DNA from: Chryseobacterium sp. LJ668
GTDB lineage: Bacteria; Bacteroidota; Bacteroidia; Flavobacteriales; Weeksellaceae
Length of the DNA: 64,000 nt
NCBI RefSeq assembly: GCF_019613955.1
Contig: NZ_CP080443.1
Location: 1,364,001 to 1,428,000, forward strand
Direction: 5' to 3'
Shown here: positions 1 through 9,497 of the stretch, piece after piece
Layout of the letters: every line of letters begins with the position of its first letter
Numbering within the stretch: position 1 is the first letter of the stretch
The notes under the pieces: model-generated
Database searches by the model: none
What the model was told of the DNA's origin: nothing
What the model saw: only the letters and a program-made list of their open reading frames with translations
Made by a program: the position numbers and the translations under genes

Positions 1-2
1 TT

Positions 3-1826
3 TTCGTTCACGCAAAGAATGTAAAAGATGCATTGCAAGGCGATAAAGTTCTTATCGTTACTTACAATTTTAAAGGAAAGAAAATGGAAGGCTCTGTGCT
101 TGAAGTTTTAGAAAGAAGCCGCACAGAATTTGTAGGAACTTTCCAGCTCGTTCAGCATAAAGAATTCGGGTTTGTCGTTTGCGATAAAAAAACGATTAAC
201 ACGGATATTTTTATACCAAAAGGTAAAATTAACGGTGCAGAAAACGGCGATAAAGTCGTAGTAAAAATGCTGGAATGGAAACCTGGAGATAAAAATCCTG
301 ATGGTGAAATTATTAAAGTTCTTGGAGCTCCAGGAGAACACGAAACAGAAATTCACTCTATTTTAGCTGAATACGGTTTGCCGTACAGCTTTCCTGAAGA
401 AGTAGAGTCGGATGCCGATAAAATTGACAGAAGAGTGACCGATGAAGAGGTTGCGAAGCGTAGAGATATGCGTAAAATCTGTACGTTCACGATTGACCCG
501 AAAGATGCAAAAGACTTTGATGATGCCTTATCGATCCAAAAATTAGACAATGGAAATTGGGAAATCGGAGTACACATTGCCGACGTTTCTCATTACGTAG
601 TTCCTGGAACAATGTTGGATGATGAAGCTTATGAAAGAGCAACTTCAGTCTATTTGGTTGACCGAGTTGTACCGATGTTGCCCGAAGTTTTAAGTAATGA
701 TGTTTGTTCGTTACGTCCGAATGAAGATAAATTTACATTCTCAGCGGTTTTTGAGATGAATGATAAAGCTGAAGTGGTGAAAGAATGGTTCGGAAGAACT
801 GCTATTCATTCAGACAGAAGATTCACTTATGAAGAAGCTCAGGAAAGAATTGAGACTCAGGAAGGCGATTTAACGGAAGAAATTCTGACGCTCGACAGAC
901 TCGCAAAAATCATGCGTGATCAGAGAATTAAAAATGGTGCGATTACCTTTGACAGAAGCGAAGTTCGATTTAATTTAAATGAAAAAAGCGAACCGATTGG
1001 AGTTTACTTTAAAGTCAGCAAAGATTCAAACCATTTGATTGAAGAATTCATGCTTTTAGCAAACAGAAAAGTTTCTGAATTTGTTTCACTTAAAAAAGGA
1101 AGACCAAACGGAAATACCTTTATTTACAGAGTTCACGACGATCCTGATCCAGCGAAATTAGAAGCTTTAAGAGATTTCGTTTCGACTTTCGGATATAAAA
1201 TGGATCTGGCAAACACCAAAAAAGTTGCAGAATCTCTGAATAATTTACTTTCTGAAGTAAAAGGGAAAGGCGAAGAAAATATGATCGAAACTCTGGCTAT
1301 GCGAAGCATGAGCAAAGCGGTCTACTCTACCGAACCAATCGGTCATTACGGTCTTGGGTTTGATTATTACTCACACTTCACCTCTCCTATCCGTCGTTAC
1401 CCCGATTTGCTTGCTCATCGTTTGCTTCAGCATTATTTAGATGGCGGAAAATCTCCCGATAAAAATGAACTGGAAGAAAAATCTAAACATTGCAGTGCAA
1501 GAGAACGTTTGGCTGCCGATGCAGAAAGAGATTCCATCAAATTTATGCAGGTTAAATTCATGGAAAAACATTTGGGAGAAACCTTTACCGGAGTGATTTC
1601 TGGAGTGGCTGAATTTGGTTTCTGGGTACAGATTCCTGAAAACGGCGCGGAAGGTTTGATTAAATTACGCGATTTGATGGATGATTCTTACACGTATGAT
1701 AAGTCTACACATGCTGTTTACGGCTCAAGAACAGGTAGAAAGTTTCAGCTGGGCGAAGAAGTTCAGATTAAGGTAGTGAAAGCCAATTTAATTCAGAAAC
1801 AACTGGATTTTAAGATTGTTGACTGA
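3..1826 (+). CDS. rnr: Ribonuclease R (5'-truncated by window edge)
   Basis: A 3'-5' exoribonuclease of the RNase II/RNB family that degrades structured RNA in the cytoplasm. The reading frame is open from base 3, so the apparent TTG start at 33 is internal and the N-terminus lies outside the window. The first visible segment (LQGDKVLIV, then EVLERSRTEFVG) is the cold-shock/OB region. The RNB catalytic motif TIDPKDAKDFDDA, with its metal-binding aspartates, is near residue 155 of the visible part. A C-terminal S1 domain begins near GETFTGVISG. The stop overlaps the next start (TGATG). Family assignment is secure; only the N-terminal part is missing. Confidence 0.95.
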   Translation, partial: FVHAKNVKDALQGDKVLIVTYNFKGKKMEGSVLEVLERSRTEFVGTFQLVQHKEFGFVVCDKKTINTDIFIPKGKINGAENGDKVVVKMLEWKPGDKNPDGEIIKVLGAPGEHETEIHSILAEYGLPYSFPEEVESDADKIDRRVTDEEVAKRRDMRKICTFTIDPKDAKDFDDALSIQKLDNGNWEIGVHIADVSHYVVPGTMLDDEAYERATSVYLVDRVVPMLPEVLSNDVCSLRPNEDKFTFSAVFEMNDKAEVVKEWFGRTAIHSDRRFTYEEAQERIETQEGDLTEEILTLDRLAKIMRDQRIKNGAITFDRSEVRFNLNEKSEPIGVYFKVSKDSNHLIEEFMLLANRKVSEFVSLKKGRPNGNTFIYRVHDDPDPAKLEALRDFVSTFGYKMDLANTKKVAESLNNLLSEVKGKGEENMIETLAMRSMSKAVYSTEPIGHYGLGFDYYSHFTSPIRRYPDLLAHRLLQHYLDGGKSPDKNELEEKSKHCSARERLAADAERDSIKFMQVKFMEKHLGETFTGVISGVAEFGFWVQIPENGAEGLIKLRDLMDDSYTYDKSTHAVYGSRTGRKFQLGEEVQIKVVKANLIQKQLDFKIVD

Positions 1827-2341
1827 TGACAAAAGTTGATAAATACATTGTTTTTAGTATTTTGAATGTAGTTTTATCAGCAACCATGATGTTTAAAACT
1901 GTCCTTAACTTTTATTTCTTTGTTCTTATTATCAGCATAATTTGCATCATTACAAATAAGTTAATCAATAAAAACATTATTAAGATTAAAGACGGAGATA
2001 AAAAGTACTTTTTTGGAGTCGTATTTCCTTTAATTGTAAATTGTTTTTTTCTTATAAATTATTTTACAGGAATGAATCCAAAAAAAGAAACATATTGTTT
2101 TAAAAGCAAGATTGCTGTAGTTGGAGGTAGGAATAGCCACCAAAAAGGAAAAACTACTTACATTTATTTGAGTGGGGATGCCTACAAATATTCTTATATG
2201 ACAAGAAGTTTTTTTATTGATTATAAGAAAATGTGGGGTAATAATCAAATTATTTACACTTTTGAAAGAGGTATATTTGGTTTAAAAGTCAGAAAAGATT
2301 ACAAATTTGTCTACAGTGAGTCTTGTCCAGATAACTACTAA
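1826..2341 (+). CDS. Hypothetical membrane protein
   Basis: I do not recognise a family. The 171-residue product has about three hydrophobic segments in the first half (near residues 8-24, 28-45 and 60-78). A soluble C-terminal half contains SKIAVVGGRNSHQKGKTTY and a Cys near the end. The start codon overlaps the rnr stop by one base, so the two are probably co-transcribed and translationally coupled. A strong terminator hairpin follows 26 bases after the stop. The topology is read from hydrophobicity only. Confidence 0.6.
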   Translation: MTKVDKYIVFSILNVVLSATMMFKTVLNFYFFVLIISIICIITNKLINKNIIKIKDGDKKYFFGVVFPLIVNCFFLINYFTGMNPKKETYCFKSKIAVVGGRNSHQKGKTTYIYLSGDAYKYSYMTRSFFIDYKKMWGNNQIIYTFERGIFGLKVRKDYKFVYSESCPDNY

Positions 2342-2366
2342 ATTTTAAGCGAAACATTTCAACTTA

Positions 2367-2406
2367 ACAATGAAGACTGTCACATTTGCACAGTCTTCAT
2401 TGTTTA
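2367..2406 (+). terminator. Hairpin terminator after the rnr unit
   Basis: A 14-bp perfect inverted repeat (2367-2380 with 2390-2403, core GAAGACTGT/ACAGTCTTC) with a 9-base loop, followed by a short T-rich stretch. It lies between the 171-residue membrane protein and the next promoter. Confidence 0.8.
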
Positions 2407-2501
2407 AAAAGTTTTTAAAAATACAATTTATGCTTAAAAAAATCATTTTTAAACTCAAATAAAAATATAATCTTTAAATTTGAATTTGAAACAAATTGTA
2501 A

Positions 2502-3188
2502 ATGTTTGAACTTGTATTGTCGGCCGTTGGTCTGGGTTTTATGTTGAGCCTGGTTTTCATTGGTCCTATTTTTTTTCTCTTGATAGAAACCAGCTTTACA
2601 AGAGGCCCGAGACATGCTTTAGCGCTGGATTTCGGTGTTATTACAGCAGATTTGTTGTGTATCATTGCAGCGTATTATGCCAGTGCAGACATTGTGAGTC
2701 TCATCGATAAACATCCCGGGTTTTATAGAATTACATCAATTTTAATTCTTTCATACGGTATTATTATGTTGGTTACCAAAACCAAAATGCATTTGCCGGG
2801 AGAAGAAAAAATCATCAGTCAAAATTACATTAAAACGTTCCTGAATGGCTTCCTTTTAAATTTACTGAACGTAGGAGTTGTGCTTTTTTGGTTGGTGACT
2901 GTGATAGGCGTCAGAAATCAGTATCCCGATACAGGAAATATGATTCTTTACTTAGGTTTAGTCCTTACAACTTATCTGATAATTGATTTCCTTAAGATTT
3001 TTCTGGCAAAACAATTCCACGACAGGCTGACTCAGAGGCTGGCGAATAACATACGGAGAGGCGTTGGTGTAGTTTTAATCCTGTTCAGCTTTTTTATTTT
3101 CCTGCAAAGTTTCAAAAAGTTTAATCAGTTTGATAAAAAACTGGAAGAAGCTGAAAAGAAAGAATTAATCTACAAAAAATACAGATGA
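2502..3188 (+). CDS. LysE/RhtB-family amino-acid exporter
   Basis: An inner-membrane translocator of the LysE superfamily, probably exporting an amino acid or related metabolite. The substrate cannot be told from sequence. It has about six hydrophobic helices and the N-terminal signature LGFMLSLVFIGPIFFLLIE, typical of the family (a GP motif followed by a run with T or E). The charged C-terminal tail is unusual in length. A -7-like box TAAATTTG lies at 2475-2482. The stop overlaps the start of the LD-carboxypeptidase by four bases, so the two form an operon. The length of 228 residues is slightly above the usual 200-210. Confidence 0.8.
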   Translation: MFELVLSAVGLGFMLSLVFIGPIFFLLIETSFTRGPRHALALDFGVITADLLCIIAAYYASADIVSLIDKHPGFYRITSILILSYGIIMLVTKTKMHLPGEEKIISQNYIKTFLNGFLLNLLNVGVVLFWLVTVIGVRNQYPDTGNMILYLGLVLTTYLIIDFLKIFLAKQFHDRLTQRLANNIRRGVGVVLILFSFFIFLQSFKKFNQFDKKLEEAEKKELIYKKYR

Positions 3189-4117
3189 AAAAAATATTCC
3201 CAAATCCTATCAAAAAAGGTAATTATATCGCCATCATATCTCCTGCCGGTGCTGTAGATCCTTCACAGCTCGAAAAAGGAATTGAAATGATCAGGAAGAA
3301 AGGTTTTGAGCCTATTTTAGGTGAAAATCTTTACAGTAAGTATTCTAAAGGGTACAATTACGCCGGAACCGAAGAGCAAAGATTGAAAGATATCAACTGG
3401 GCATTAAACGATCCTGAAATTTCCGCAATATGGGCTTCCCGTGGCGGTTATGGTTGCCAGCATTTGATTGAAAAACTGAATTTAAAAGGCTTCGCTAAAA
3501 CTCCTAAATGGTACATCGGCTATTCTGATAACACAGTCATACAAAGTTATTTGCTGAAAAAAGGATTTGCTTCGATTCACGGACAGACTATTAAAACTTC
3601 CAGTTTCGGTGTGACCGATGAAAGCTATGATTTGACCTTTGAAATATTAAAAGGAAAACCTTTAAAATATGCATTAAAATCAAATCAATTTAATAAAGAA
3701 GGAATCATTGAAGGTGAATTGGTTGGCGGCAATTTAGCCCTTATTTATGCGCTTTTAGGAACTAAATATTCTTTTGAATTTAAAGATAAAATTTTATTCA
3801 TTGAAGATATTGGTGAAAACTTTTATGCTCTCGACAGAATGATCATGAGTTTGGAGCTCGCAGGAGTTTTCAGAAAAATAAAAGGACTTATTGTTGGCGG
3901 AATGACCAATATGGGTGACGAAAAAGAAAATAAACAATATGAAGAAAGTTTTGATGATTTTGCCTATCAATTGATCTCAAAGAAAATTTCAAAATACGAT
4001 TTCCCTGCAGCTTTCGGCTTTCCGAATGGTCATATTCACGATAACAGGCCATTGATTATTGGGGCAGAAGTTTCATTGACAGTCGGTAAAACAGTTTCGT
4101 TAAATTTTAAAAATTAA
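3185..4117 (+). CDS. LD-carboxypeptidase (peptidase S66, LdcA-like)
   Basis: Serine carboxypeptidase of MEROPS family S66 that removes the terminal D-alanine from murein tetrapeptides in peptidoglycan recycling. The N-terminus IAIISPAGAVD matches the family. The nucleophile Ser is in the GYSDNT motif, the Glu in FIEDIGENFYALDRM and the His in GHIHDNRPL, giving the Ser-Glu-His triad. Its 310 residues are full length and there is no signal peptide, as for cytoplasmic LdcA. It overlaps the upstream exporter by four bases and the downstream DoxX-like gene by one, which suggests one transcript. Confidence 0.92.
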   Translation: MKKIFPNPIKKGNYIAIISPAGAVDPSQLEKGIEMIRKKGFEPILGENLYSKYSKGYNYAGTEEQRLKDINWALNDPEISAIWASRGGYGCQHLIEKLNLKGFAKTPKWYIGYSDNTVIQSYLLKKGFASIHGQTIKTSSFGVTDESYDLTFEILKGKPLKYALKSNQFNKEGIIEGELVGGNLALIYALLGTKYSFEFKDKILFIEDIGENFYALDRMIMSLELAGVFRKIKGLIVGGMTNMGDEKENKQYEESFDDFAYQLISKKISKYDFPAAFGFPNGHIHDNRPLIIGAEVSLTVGKTVSLNFKN

Positions 4118-4467
4118 TGTTTCACTCAAAATTTATACTTGCATTTCTTTTAGTTGTAGCTGGAATTATGCACTTTATAAGACCGCATTTTTTTATGAAA
4201 ATAATGCCCGATTACATACCTTTTCATTTGAGAATGGTTTACATCAGCGGTGCAGTAGAAATTTTGTGTGGCATACTTCTGCTCTTTCCGGAAACGCAAA
4301 AATTGGGAGCTTATCTTTGCATAGCCTTATTTATCGCGGTTTTTCCTGCAAATATTGAGATGACGAAAAAGTTTTATCAGATTCATCATAAATATTTTTG
4401 GCTGACTGTTGTACGGCTACCTCTGCAGTTTGTGTTAATTTGGTGGGCGTATCAATTTAGAAGGTAA
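4117..4467 (+). CDS. DoxX-like small membrane protein
   Basis: A 116-residue inner-membrane protein with four predicted transmembrane segments and the pattern common in the DoxX/DoxD-like group (AGIMHFIRPHFFMKIMPDYIP, then AVEILCGILLL). Function is not established for this subgroup. Start and stop overlap the neighbouring genes by one base each, so it is embedded in the operon running from the LysE-type exporter to yraN. Confidence 0.78.
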   Translation: MFHSKFILAFLLVVAGIMHFIRPHFFMKIMPDYIPFHLRMVYISGAVEILCGILLLFPETQKLGAYLCIALFIAVFPANIEMTKKFYQIHHKYFWLTVVRLPLQFVLIWWAYQFRR

Positions 4468-4838
4468 TGGCAGATCACAACGAACTTGGTAAGAAAGCAG
4501 AAGATTTGGCCGCCGAATATCTTATAAAAAATGGGCACAGAATTCTTATGCGGAACTTTCGTTACCAAAAAGCCGAAATTGATATTATTTCAGAAAAAGA
4601 CAACTTAATTATAGTCACAGAAGTGAAGGCGAGATCGACCGATTTTTTTATCCTTCCCCAAGAAGCCGTTACAAAAGGGAAAATCAAATCGATTGTTACT
4701 GCAGCCAATCACTTTATGGAGGAATTTAATAAAACTCAGGAAGTAAGATTTGATATTATATCAGTGCTTCCAGACTACAACGGAAAACTGACCATAGAAC
4801 ATATCAACGACGCATTCGAAGCTTTCGATGCCAATTAA
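4467..4838 (+). CDS. YraN/UPF0102 family nuclease-like protein
   Basis: A small 123-residue protein of the UPF0102 (YraN) family, which has a restriction-endonuclease-like fold. The biological role is unsettled. Visible motifs are LGKKAEDLAAEYL at the N-terminus, the AEIDII strand and the VTEVKAR motif, corresponding to the E/D-xK nuclease-like site. The ATG overlaps the stop of the DoxX-like gene. Family identification is strong; catalytic activity is inference. Confidence 0.88.
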   Translation: MADHNELGKKAEDLAAEYLIKNGHRILMRNFRYQKAEIDIISEKDNLIIVTEVKARSTDFFILPQEAVTKGKIKSIVTAANHFMEEFNKTQEVRFDIISVLPDYNGKLTIEHINDAFEAFDAN

Positions 4839-4892
4839 TCTCGCTGCGGGTATAGCTTTTTGCCAATTGCCAACAGCCAAACGCTAAAGAAC

Positions 4893-5642
4893 ATGAAAAC
4901 AATACTCATCACCGGAGCGACGTCCGGAATAGGAAAATCTACCGCAGAACTTTTCGCAAAACAAGGAAACAGGATCATTATCTGTGGAAGGAGAGCAAAC
5001 GTTTTAGAATCTATAAAAAAAGAATTATCAGCTTTCACTGAAGTTTTTAGTTTAAACTTTGATGTTAGAAATCTTGAAAAAGTTGAAAACGCCATCAAAT
5101 CTCTCCCGGAAGAATGGAAATATATCGATGTGCTCATCAACAATGCAGGAAATGCACACGGTTTAGATCCCCTCTCCGGCGGGAAAACAGAGGACTGGGA
5201 TTCTATGATCGATGGAAATGTAAAAGGACTTTTATATGTCTCAAAAACGTTGATTCCGATGATGAAAGAAAGAGGTTTTGGGCATATTATCAACATCAGT
5301 TCGGTCGCTGCAAGACAGACATACGCAAATGGCGTTGTATATTGCGCTACCAAAAAAGCGGTGGATGTTATTTCTGAAGGAATGCGTATTGAGCTCACAG
5401 AATTCGGGGTACGGGTGACCAATATTCAGCCGGGAGCGGTAGAGACAGATTTTTCTCTAGTAAGATTTAAAGGAGATCAGGAAAGAGCAGCAACGGTTTA
5501 TGCAGGTTATGAGGCGTTGAAAGCCCATGATATTGCTGATGCCATTGCTTATTGTGTGAATGCTCCGCAACATGTAACGGTTTCCGATATGACGATTTAT
5601 CCGAGTGCTCAAAGCGAACCACGAACCATCTACAGGAAGTAG
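4893..5642 (+). CDS. SDR-family NAD(P)-dependent oxidoreductase (YdfG-like)
   Basis: A classical short-chain dehydrogenase/reductase, probably acting on a hydroxy acid or other small alcohol as YdfG does. The cofactor motif TGATSGIG is at residues 6-13, NNAG follows in the middle, and the catalytic Ser (NISSVA) and YCATKK (Tyr-x-x-x-Lys) are present. I use the ATG at 4893 rather than the TTG at 4860, because the beta-1 strand and the Rossmann motif begin directly after it. The 249-residue product has the usual length. Substrate is unknown. Confidence 0.88.
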   Translation: MKTILITGATSGIGKSTAELFAKQGNRIIICGRRANVLESIKKELSAFTEVFSLNFDVRNLEKVENAIKSLPEEWKYIDVLINNAGNAHGLDPLSGGKTEDWDSMIDGNVKGLLYVSKTLIPMMKERGFGHIINISSVAARQTYANGVVYCATKKAVDVISEGMRIELTEFGVRVTNIQPGAVETDFSLVRFKGDQERAATVYAGYEALKAHDIADAIAYCVNAPQHVTVSDMTIYPSAQSEPRTIYRK

Positions 5643-5651
5643 TAGTTGAAA

Positions 5652-6083
5652 ATGAAATTCCTCCACTGTTTTTTTTTATTTTTCTTTGTGTTTGGATATT
5701 CTCAAAGCTATTCAAATGAGGCACGGTCCGTTTTATTACAGGCAAAAACACTCGATTCTCTGATGAAAAACAACGACTCTGAAATTGTGAATCTGCTATG
5801 TTCAGATGTATCTTTTGGGCATTCAAACGGATGGATTCAAAGCTTAGAAGATTTTAAGAAAGATTTTACTTCGAAAAAAGTCATTTATAATGAAATTTCA
5901 CAACTTGAACTGTTAGAATTAAAGCAAAATAGAAATAGGATCAGCCTAAGAAGAACTGTGAAAGTCAGTGGTCTTTACAAAAACCAAAATTTTGAAATGA
6001 AACTGGCTTTACTTGAAATATGGATCAGGAAGAAATTTATATGGAAATTGTGGAGCAGACAAAGTGTGGAAATAAAGCCATAA
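5652..6083 (+). CDS. Secreted NTF2-like (DUF4440-type) protein
   Basis: A 143-residue protein with an N-terminal signal peptide (hydrophobic FFLFFFVFGYSQS). The ATG at 5652 is preferred over the upstream TTG because it gives a clean signal sequence. The rest resembles the SnoaL/NTF2-like nuclear-transport-factor fold: LLQAKTLDSLM..., LLCSDVSFGHSNGW, then beta strands ending IWIRKKFIWKLWSRQ. Such proteins can be small-molecule binders or enzymes; no function can be assigned. It starts 9 bases after the SDR stop. Confidence 0.65.
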   Translation: MKFLHCFFLFFFVFGYSQSYSNEARSVLLQAKTLDSLMKNNDSEIVNLLCSDVSFGHSNGWIQSLEDFKKDFTSKKVIYNEISQLELLELKQNRNRISLRRTVKVSGLYKNQNFEMKLALLEIWIRKKFIWKLWSRQSVEIKP

Positions 6084-6104
6084 ATTTGCACAAATTAGCT
6101 TAGA

Positions 6105-6785
6105 ATGAAAATCCTATACCTTGAAACCTCTTCCAAAAACTGCTCGGTCGCAATTTCTGACGATGATAAGCTTTTGTGTATCTGTGAAGAAGTTTCAGAA
6201 AATTATAAACAGTCTGAAAGTCTACATTCATTTGTAGAATGGGCTTTAGAAGGAGCCGAACTGTCAATGAAAGATATTGAAGCAATTTCTTTAGGTAAAG
6301 GTCCGGGTTCTTATACCGGATTAAGAATAGGTGCTGCTTCGGCAAAAGGATTTTGCTATGGGTTGAAGATTCCATTGATCGCGGTTAATTCTTTAGAAAG
6401 CATGATAGAGCCTTTTTTAGGGCAAAACTACGATTTGGTTGTTCCTTTGGTTGACGCAAGGCGAATGGAGGTTTATACTGCCCTTTATGATGGTGAAACA
6501 GGGCAAGAACTCTTTCCTACCGAAGCAAAAGTTTTAAACGAAACATCTTTTCAGGAATTTAAAGATAAAAAAGTGTTGTTTGTAGGTGATGGAGCGAAGA
6601 AAGCAAAAGAAATTCTCCAACTGCCGAATGCAAATTTTAATGAAGACCTCTACCCTTCTGCACAGTACTTGGTCAAGAAAACATTAGAGAAAATTAACAA
6701 TAAGGATTTTGAAGATATTGCGTACTTCGAACCTTTTTACTTAAAAGAGTTTCACGGTGTTAAAAAGAAAAAAAGCGAAGATTAG
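6105..6785 (+). CDS. tsaB: tRNA threonylcarbamoyladenosine biosynthesis protein TsaB
   Basis: TsaB is the non-catalytic ASKHA-fold partner of TsaD in t6A formation at A37 of ANN-decoding tRNAs. The N-terminus ILYLETSSKNCSVAI, the motif GKGPGSYTGLRIGAASAKG and the VPLVDARRMEVY segment are diagnostic. Its 226 residues match the family. A TAAATTTG box (6081-6088) overlaps the stop of the preceding gene and may give it its own promoter. The stop lies inside a strong bidirectional terminator shared with the convergent sprE. Confidence 0.95.
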   Translation: MKILYLETSSKNCSVAISDDDKLLCICEEVSENYKQSESLHSFVEWALEGAELSMKDIEAISLGKGPGSYTGLRIGAASAKGFCYGLKIPLIAVNSLESMIEPFLGQNYDLVVPLVDARRMEVYTALYDGETGQELFPTEAKVLNETSFQEFKDKKVLFVGDGAKKAKEILQLPNANFNEDLYPSAQYLVKKTLEKINNKDFEDIAYFEPFYLKEFHGVKKKKSED

Positions 6786-6796
6786 CCTTCGCTTTT
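6771..6796. terminator. Bidirectional terminator between tsaB and sprE/porW
   Basis: Perfect 10-bp stem AAAAGCGAAG/CTTCGCTTTT with a six-base loop that contains the tsaB stop codon. Flanking A and T runs make it usable from both sides, which fits the convergent genes. Confidence 0.85.
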
Positions 6797-6800
6797 TTAT

Positions 6801-9410
6801 TTATTTTTTTTGTGCCGGAATCGGAGCTGTCATTTCTGATTGCGGAGCATTCATTACTGGTTTTTTAGGAAGACCACTTTGTATCGCATTATTCACTGGT
6901 TGTGAACTGTTTGGCAACGGGTTATTCTGATTTCCTGGTGCTGTAATATTCTGAGATTGTTGCATATTCTGCGTCGGCTGACCATAACCAGCAGGATTTT
7001 GAGGCATATTGTTGTTTGGATTTTGAGGAACTGTATTTCCCTTGTTGTCTGTTGACTGAAATGCAATATCACTTTTCAGATAATTAAGCATTTCTTTAGC
7101 CTTTTCACCCTCCGGGGTTTTACCGTAGTTGAGAACAATCTGCTCAAGCTGTAAAATCATCACTTCCTTTCCGCTGGATTTTCCTGCATTAAAAGCATTT
7201 AGGAGATAAAGCTTAGGAACGAGTGCATCTTTAGGATTTTTCTGAATTGACTGATCAATAATATTCTGGCTTTCTGAGAACTTTTCAGATTCAAATAAAG
7301 CATAGGCCGTTTTGTAAGCCGTTTCTGTTTCCGGAGAGGATTTTACGAACGTATTGTTTTTAGGATTTCTGGCAAATTCTGCATAAGATGTGTAAGCATA
7401 ATCTGTCAGCAAAATCTGTTTTGCTTTCGCAGCAGCCTGTGAATTTTTCTCATAATTCATCGCAAAAATTTCATACAAAGCTTGTAGCATTACCTTTTCT
7501 TCGGGTTTTGCATCTACCAGATCATATAAAGTTTTTGTGGCTAACGGAGTATTGGTAAAATAATTCTGATACATGATTCCCAAGCCCAGCGAAGCGGTAT
7601 CTCTGTCTTTTTTCAGTTGTGACAACTTTCCTGCATCACTAGGGATCTGCTCAATGTAATATGCAGGCTCAAAACGTCTTGGGTTGGGTGCACTATTTAC
7701 TCCTAAAGCTTCATTTTTCAGATCTTCAATAGAAGCCATTTTTTTAGAATAGCGCCAGTTATCTACCAACGCTCTGTCTCCCCAGACTTGCTTAAAGGTC
7801 GAGGTTCCTTTACTTACTGTACCAGTATTTCCGAAGTAAAAGCCTTTCGTAGCCGTTCCAAAGTCTTCAAAAGAGGTTGAGCTGTTGGCAAAAATCGAAT
7901 TCGAATTATAATCTCCCGTATCAAATCCTTTGTTTCGTTCTGCACGCAGTCTTTCAAGTTCTTCTTTCTCTTCTTTGATTTTAAGCTTCTGTATGTATTT
8001 GGCAAAATATTCTGTTTTCTGAGCTTCTGGCATTCTCGCGATTGAAAGAATACTGTCATTTTTCTTGATGAAATAATAATTTCTGGAGATCTTTTTAATA
8101 TTTTCTGACTGATCTTTTAAGAGAATTTTTGAGGGCTCATACGTCATCGTTGCCAAAGCAGAATCGTAATAGGCACCGGCACCGATGTAGTCGTTTTTAT
8201 CTAAATAACTTCTTCCGATCTCATAATAAGTCAAGCCGCGCACCTGTGGATCTGAAACTTTTTCTAAAAGGGATTTTCTGAAAAATTCTTGTCCTTCATC
8301 AGATTTTCCGGCTTTGCTGGCCATTAATCCTAGTGCATAGTAAAATTCGTTCTTTCTAGAGCCATAGGTACCTTTTTTACTAATATCCTCCAAATATTTT
8401 TTTGCACCTGCGTAATCACCTTTTCCATTGAATGTTTTGGCAATCTCGATTTGAGATTTAACTTCAAATTCAAAATCATTCGCATATTTGTAAGCGGCTG
8501 CGAAGCTTTCACGTGCAGGCTCATTTCTCCCTAATTCTGAAAGAACCTGACCGCGCAAAAATGCGATTCTGCTTTTCAGTTTTCTGTTTCCATTAAGTTC
8601 AAAAGCACGATCCAGCTCTTTTACGGCCTCTTCTTTTTTTCCTGCATCCAGTAGTAATTCTGAATAATAAATACTCAAAAGCTTATCATGGTCTTTGCTG
8701 ATTCCTTCACTTTTTAATTGGGAAAAAATCTGGTCAGATTTAAAATAATCTTTAAGCTGCGCATATGCTAAACCTTCATAAACTTTTGCCAAAGGAAGCC
8801 TTTTGTCTTCTTTCATGTGGGTGAAAACATAATTCAGCGCATCCAGAGCCTGCCGTGATTTTCCCTGATAAATTCGTGATTGTGCAAGGATGATATACGC
8901 ATCAAAAATTGTATTATTTTGCTCCTCTCCTTTTCTTATTACAGAATACTTTCCGATAGCCTTCAGTGCCTTTGCTTCGGCAATTTCTAATGTAGTTGCG
9001 CCTTTATTGTCTGCTTGTTGATTAGGATCCTGTGGCATTCCCGGAACCTTATTTGGAGAGTTCGGTGGCATTCCGGGTGCGCTCCTTCCATTAGAATTTG
9101 ATGGAGCTGGTCTGTTAATCTCAGCCATTTTACTCGAGTTTTCTGCAAACGCAGAAGATTGTCCCAAATCACTTCCTATAGGCTGTTCTTCGTAAGTAAG
9201 AATAGGAATATAAGGTGCATAGAAATTATCTTTATGTGCCTTATCTCTACCTTCAAATTCACTGTTTAATGCATCTTTGGCATTAAACAATGTATTGTAG
9301 TATGTTGAAAATCCTTTTAAAAACTTTGATCGGGCTTCCGGTTTTTTCACTTTGGTACTACAGGAAACAACGATGATCGCCGTCAAAAGGAGTAAAATAT
9401 TCTTTTTCAT
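6801..9410 (-). CDS. sprE: Gliding motility / T9SS lipoprotein SprE (PorW), TPR protein
   Basis: An 869-residue TPR-rich lipoprotein corresponding to SprE of Flavobacterium johnsoniae and PorW of Porphyromonas, a periplasmic part of the type IX secretion and gliding machinery. The N-terminus has a lipoprotein signal with lipobox VVSCS (Cys near residue 17) and the characteristic segment FLKGFSTYYNTLFNAKDAL. Tetratricopeptide repeats fill the middle, for example the runs with AYAQLKDYFKSDQIF and AGKKEEAVKELDRAF. A Pro/Asn/Gly linker lies near residues 100-135 and a Gln/Asn/Pro-rich tail follows residue 790. Length matches the known proteins. No other T9SS core gene is in the window except one cargo protein. 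Confidence 0.9.
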   Translation of the reverse strand: MKKNILLLLTAIIVVSCSTKVKKPEARSKFLKGFSTYYNTLFNAKDALNSEFEGRDKAHKDNFYAPYIPILTYEEQPIGSDLGQSSAFAENSSKMAEINRPAPSNSNGRSAPGMPPNSPNKVPGMPQDPNQQADNKGATTLEIAEAKALKAIGKYSVIRKGEEQNNTIFDAYIILAQSRIYQGKSRQALDALNYVFTHMKEDKRLPLAKVYEGLAYAQLKDYFKSDQIFSQLKSEGISKDHDKLLSIYYSELLLDAGKKEEAVKELDRAFELNGNRKLKSRIAFLRGQVLSELGRNEPARESFAAAYKYANDFEFEVKSQIEIAKTFNGKGDYAGAKKYLEDISKKGTYGSRKNEFYYALGLMASKAGKSDEGQEFFRKSLLEKVSDPQVRGLTYYEIGRSYLDKNDYIGAGAYYDSALATMTYEPSKILLKDQSENIKKISRNYYFIKKNDSILSIARMPEAQKTEYFAKYIQKLKIKEEKEELERLRAERNKGFDTGDYNSNSIFANSSTSFEDFGTATKGFYFGNTGTVSKGTSTFKQVWGDRALVDNWRYSKKMASIEDLKNEALGVNSAPNPRRFEPAYYIEQIPSDAGKLSQLKKDRDTASLGLGIMYQNYFTNTPLATKTLYDLVDAKPEEKVMLQALYEIFAMNYEKNSQAAAKAKQILLTDYAYTSYAEFARNPKNNTFVKSSPETETAYKTAYALFESEKFSESQNIIDQSIQKNPKDALVPKLYLLNAFNAGKSSGKEVMILQLEQIVLNYGKTPEGEKAKEMLNYLKSDIAFQSTDNKGNTVPQNPNNNMPQNPAGYGQPTQNMQQSQNITAPGNQNNPLPNSSQPVNNAIQSGLPKKPVMNAPQSEMTAPIPAQKK

Positions 9411-9497
9411 TATTCAATATAACTCGCTAATCTGCTTTTTATTATCAAAACAGGTTGATGATTCTGTAAAAATAATAAAAATTTATGGGGAAATTAT

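Noticed and set aside
33..35. TTG as start of the first gene
   Set aside because: The frame is open to the window edge and continues a normal RNase R cold-shock domain, so the start is outside.
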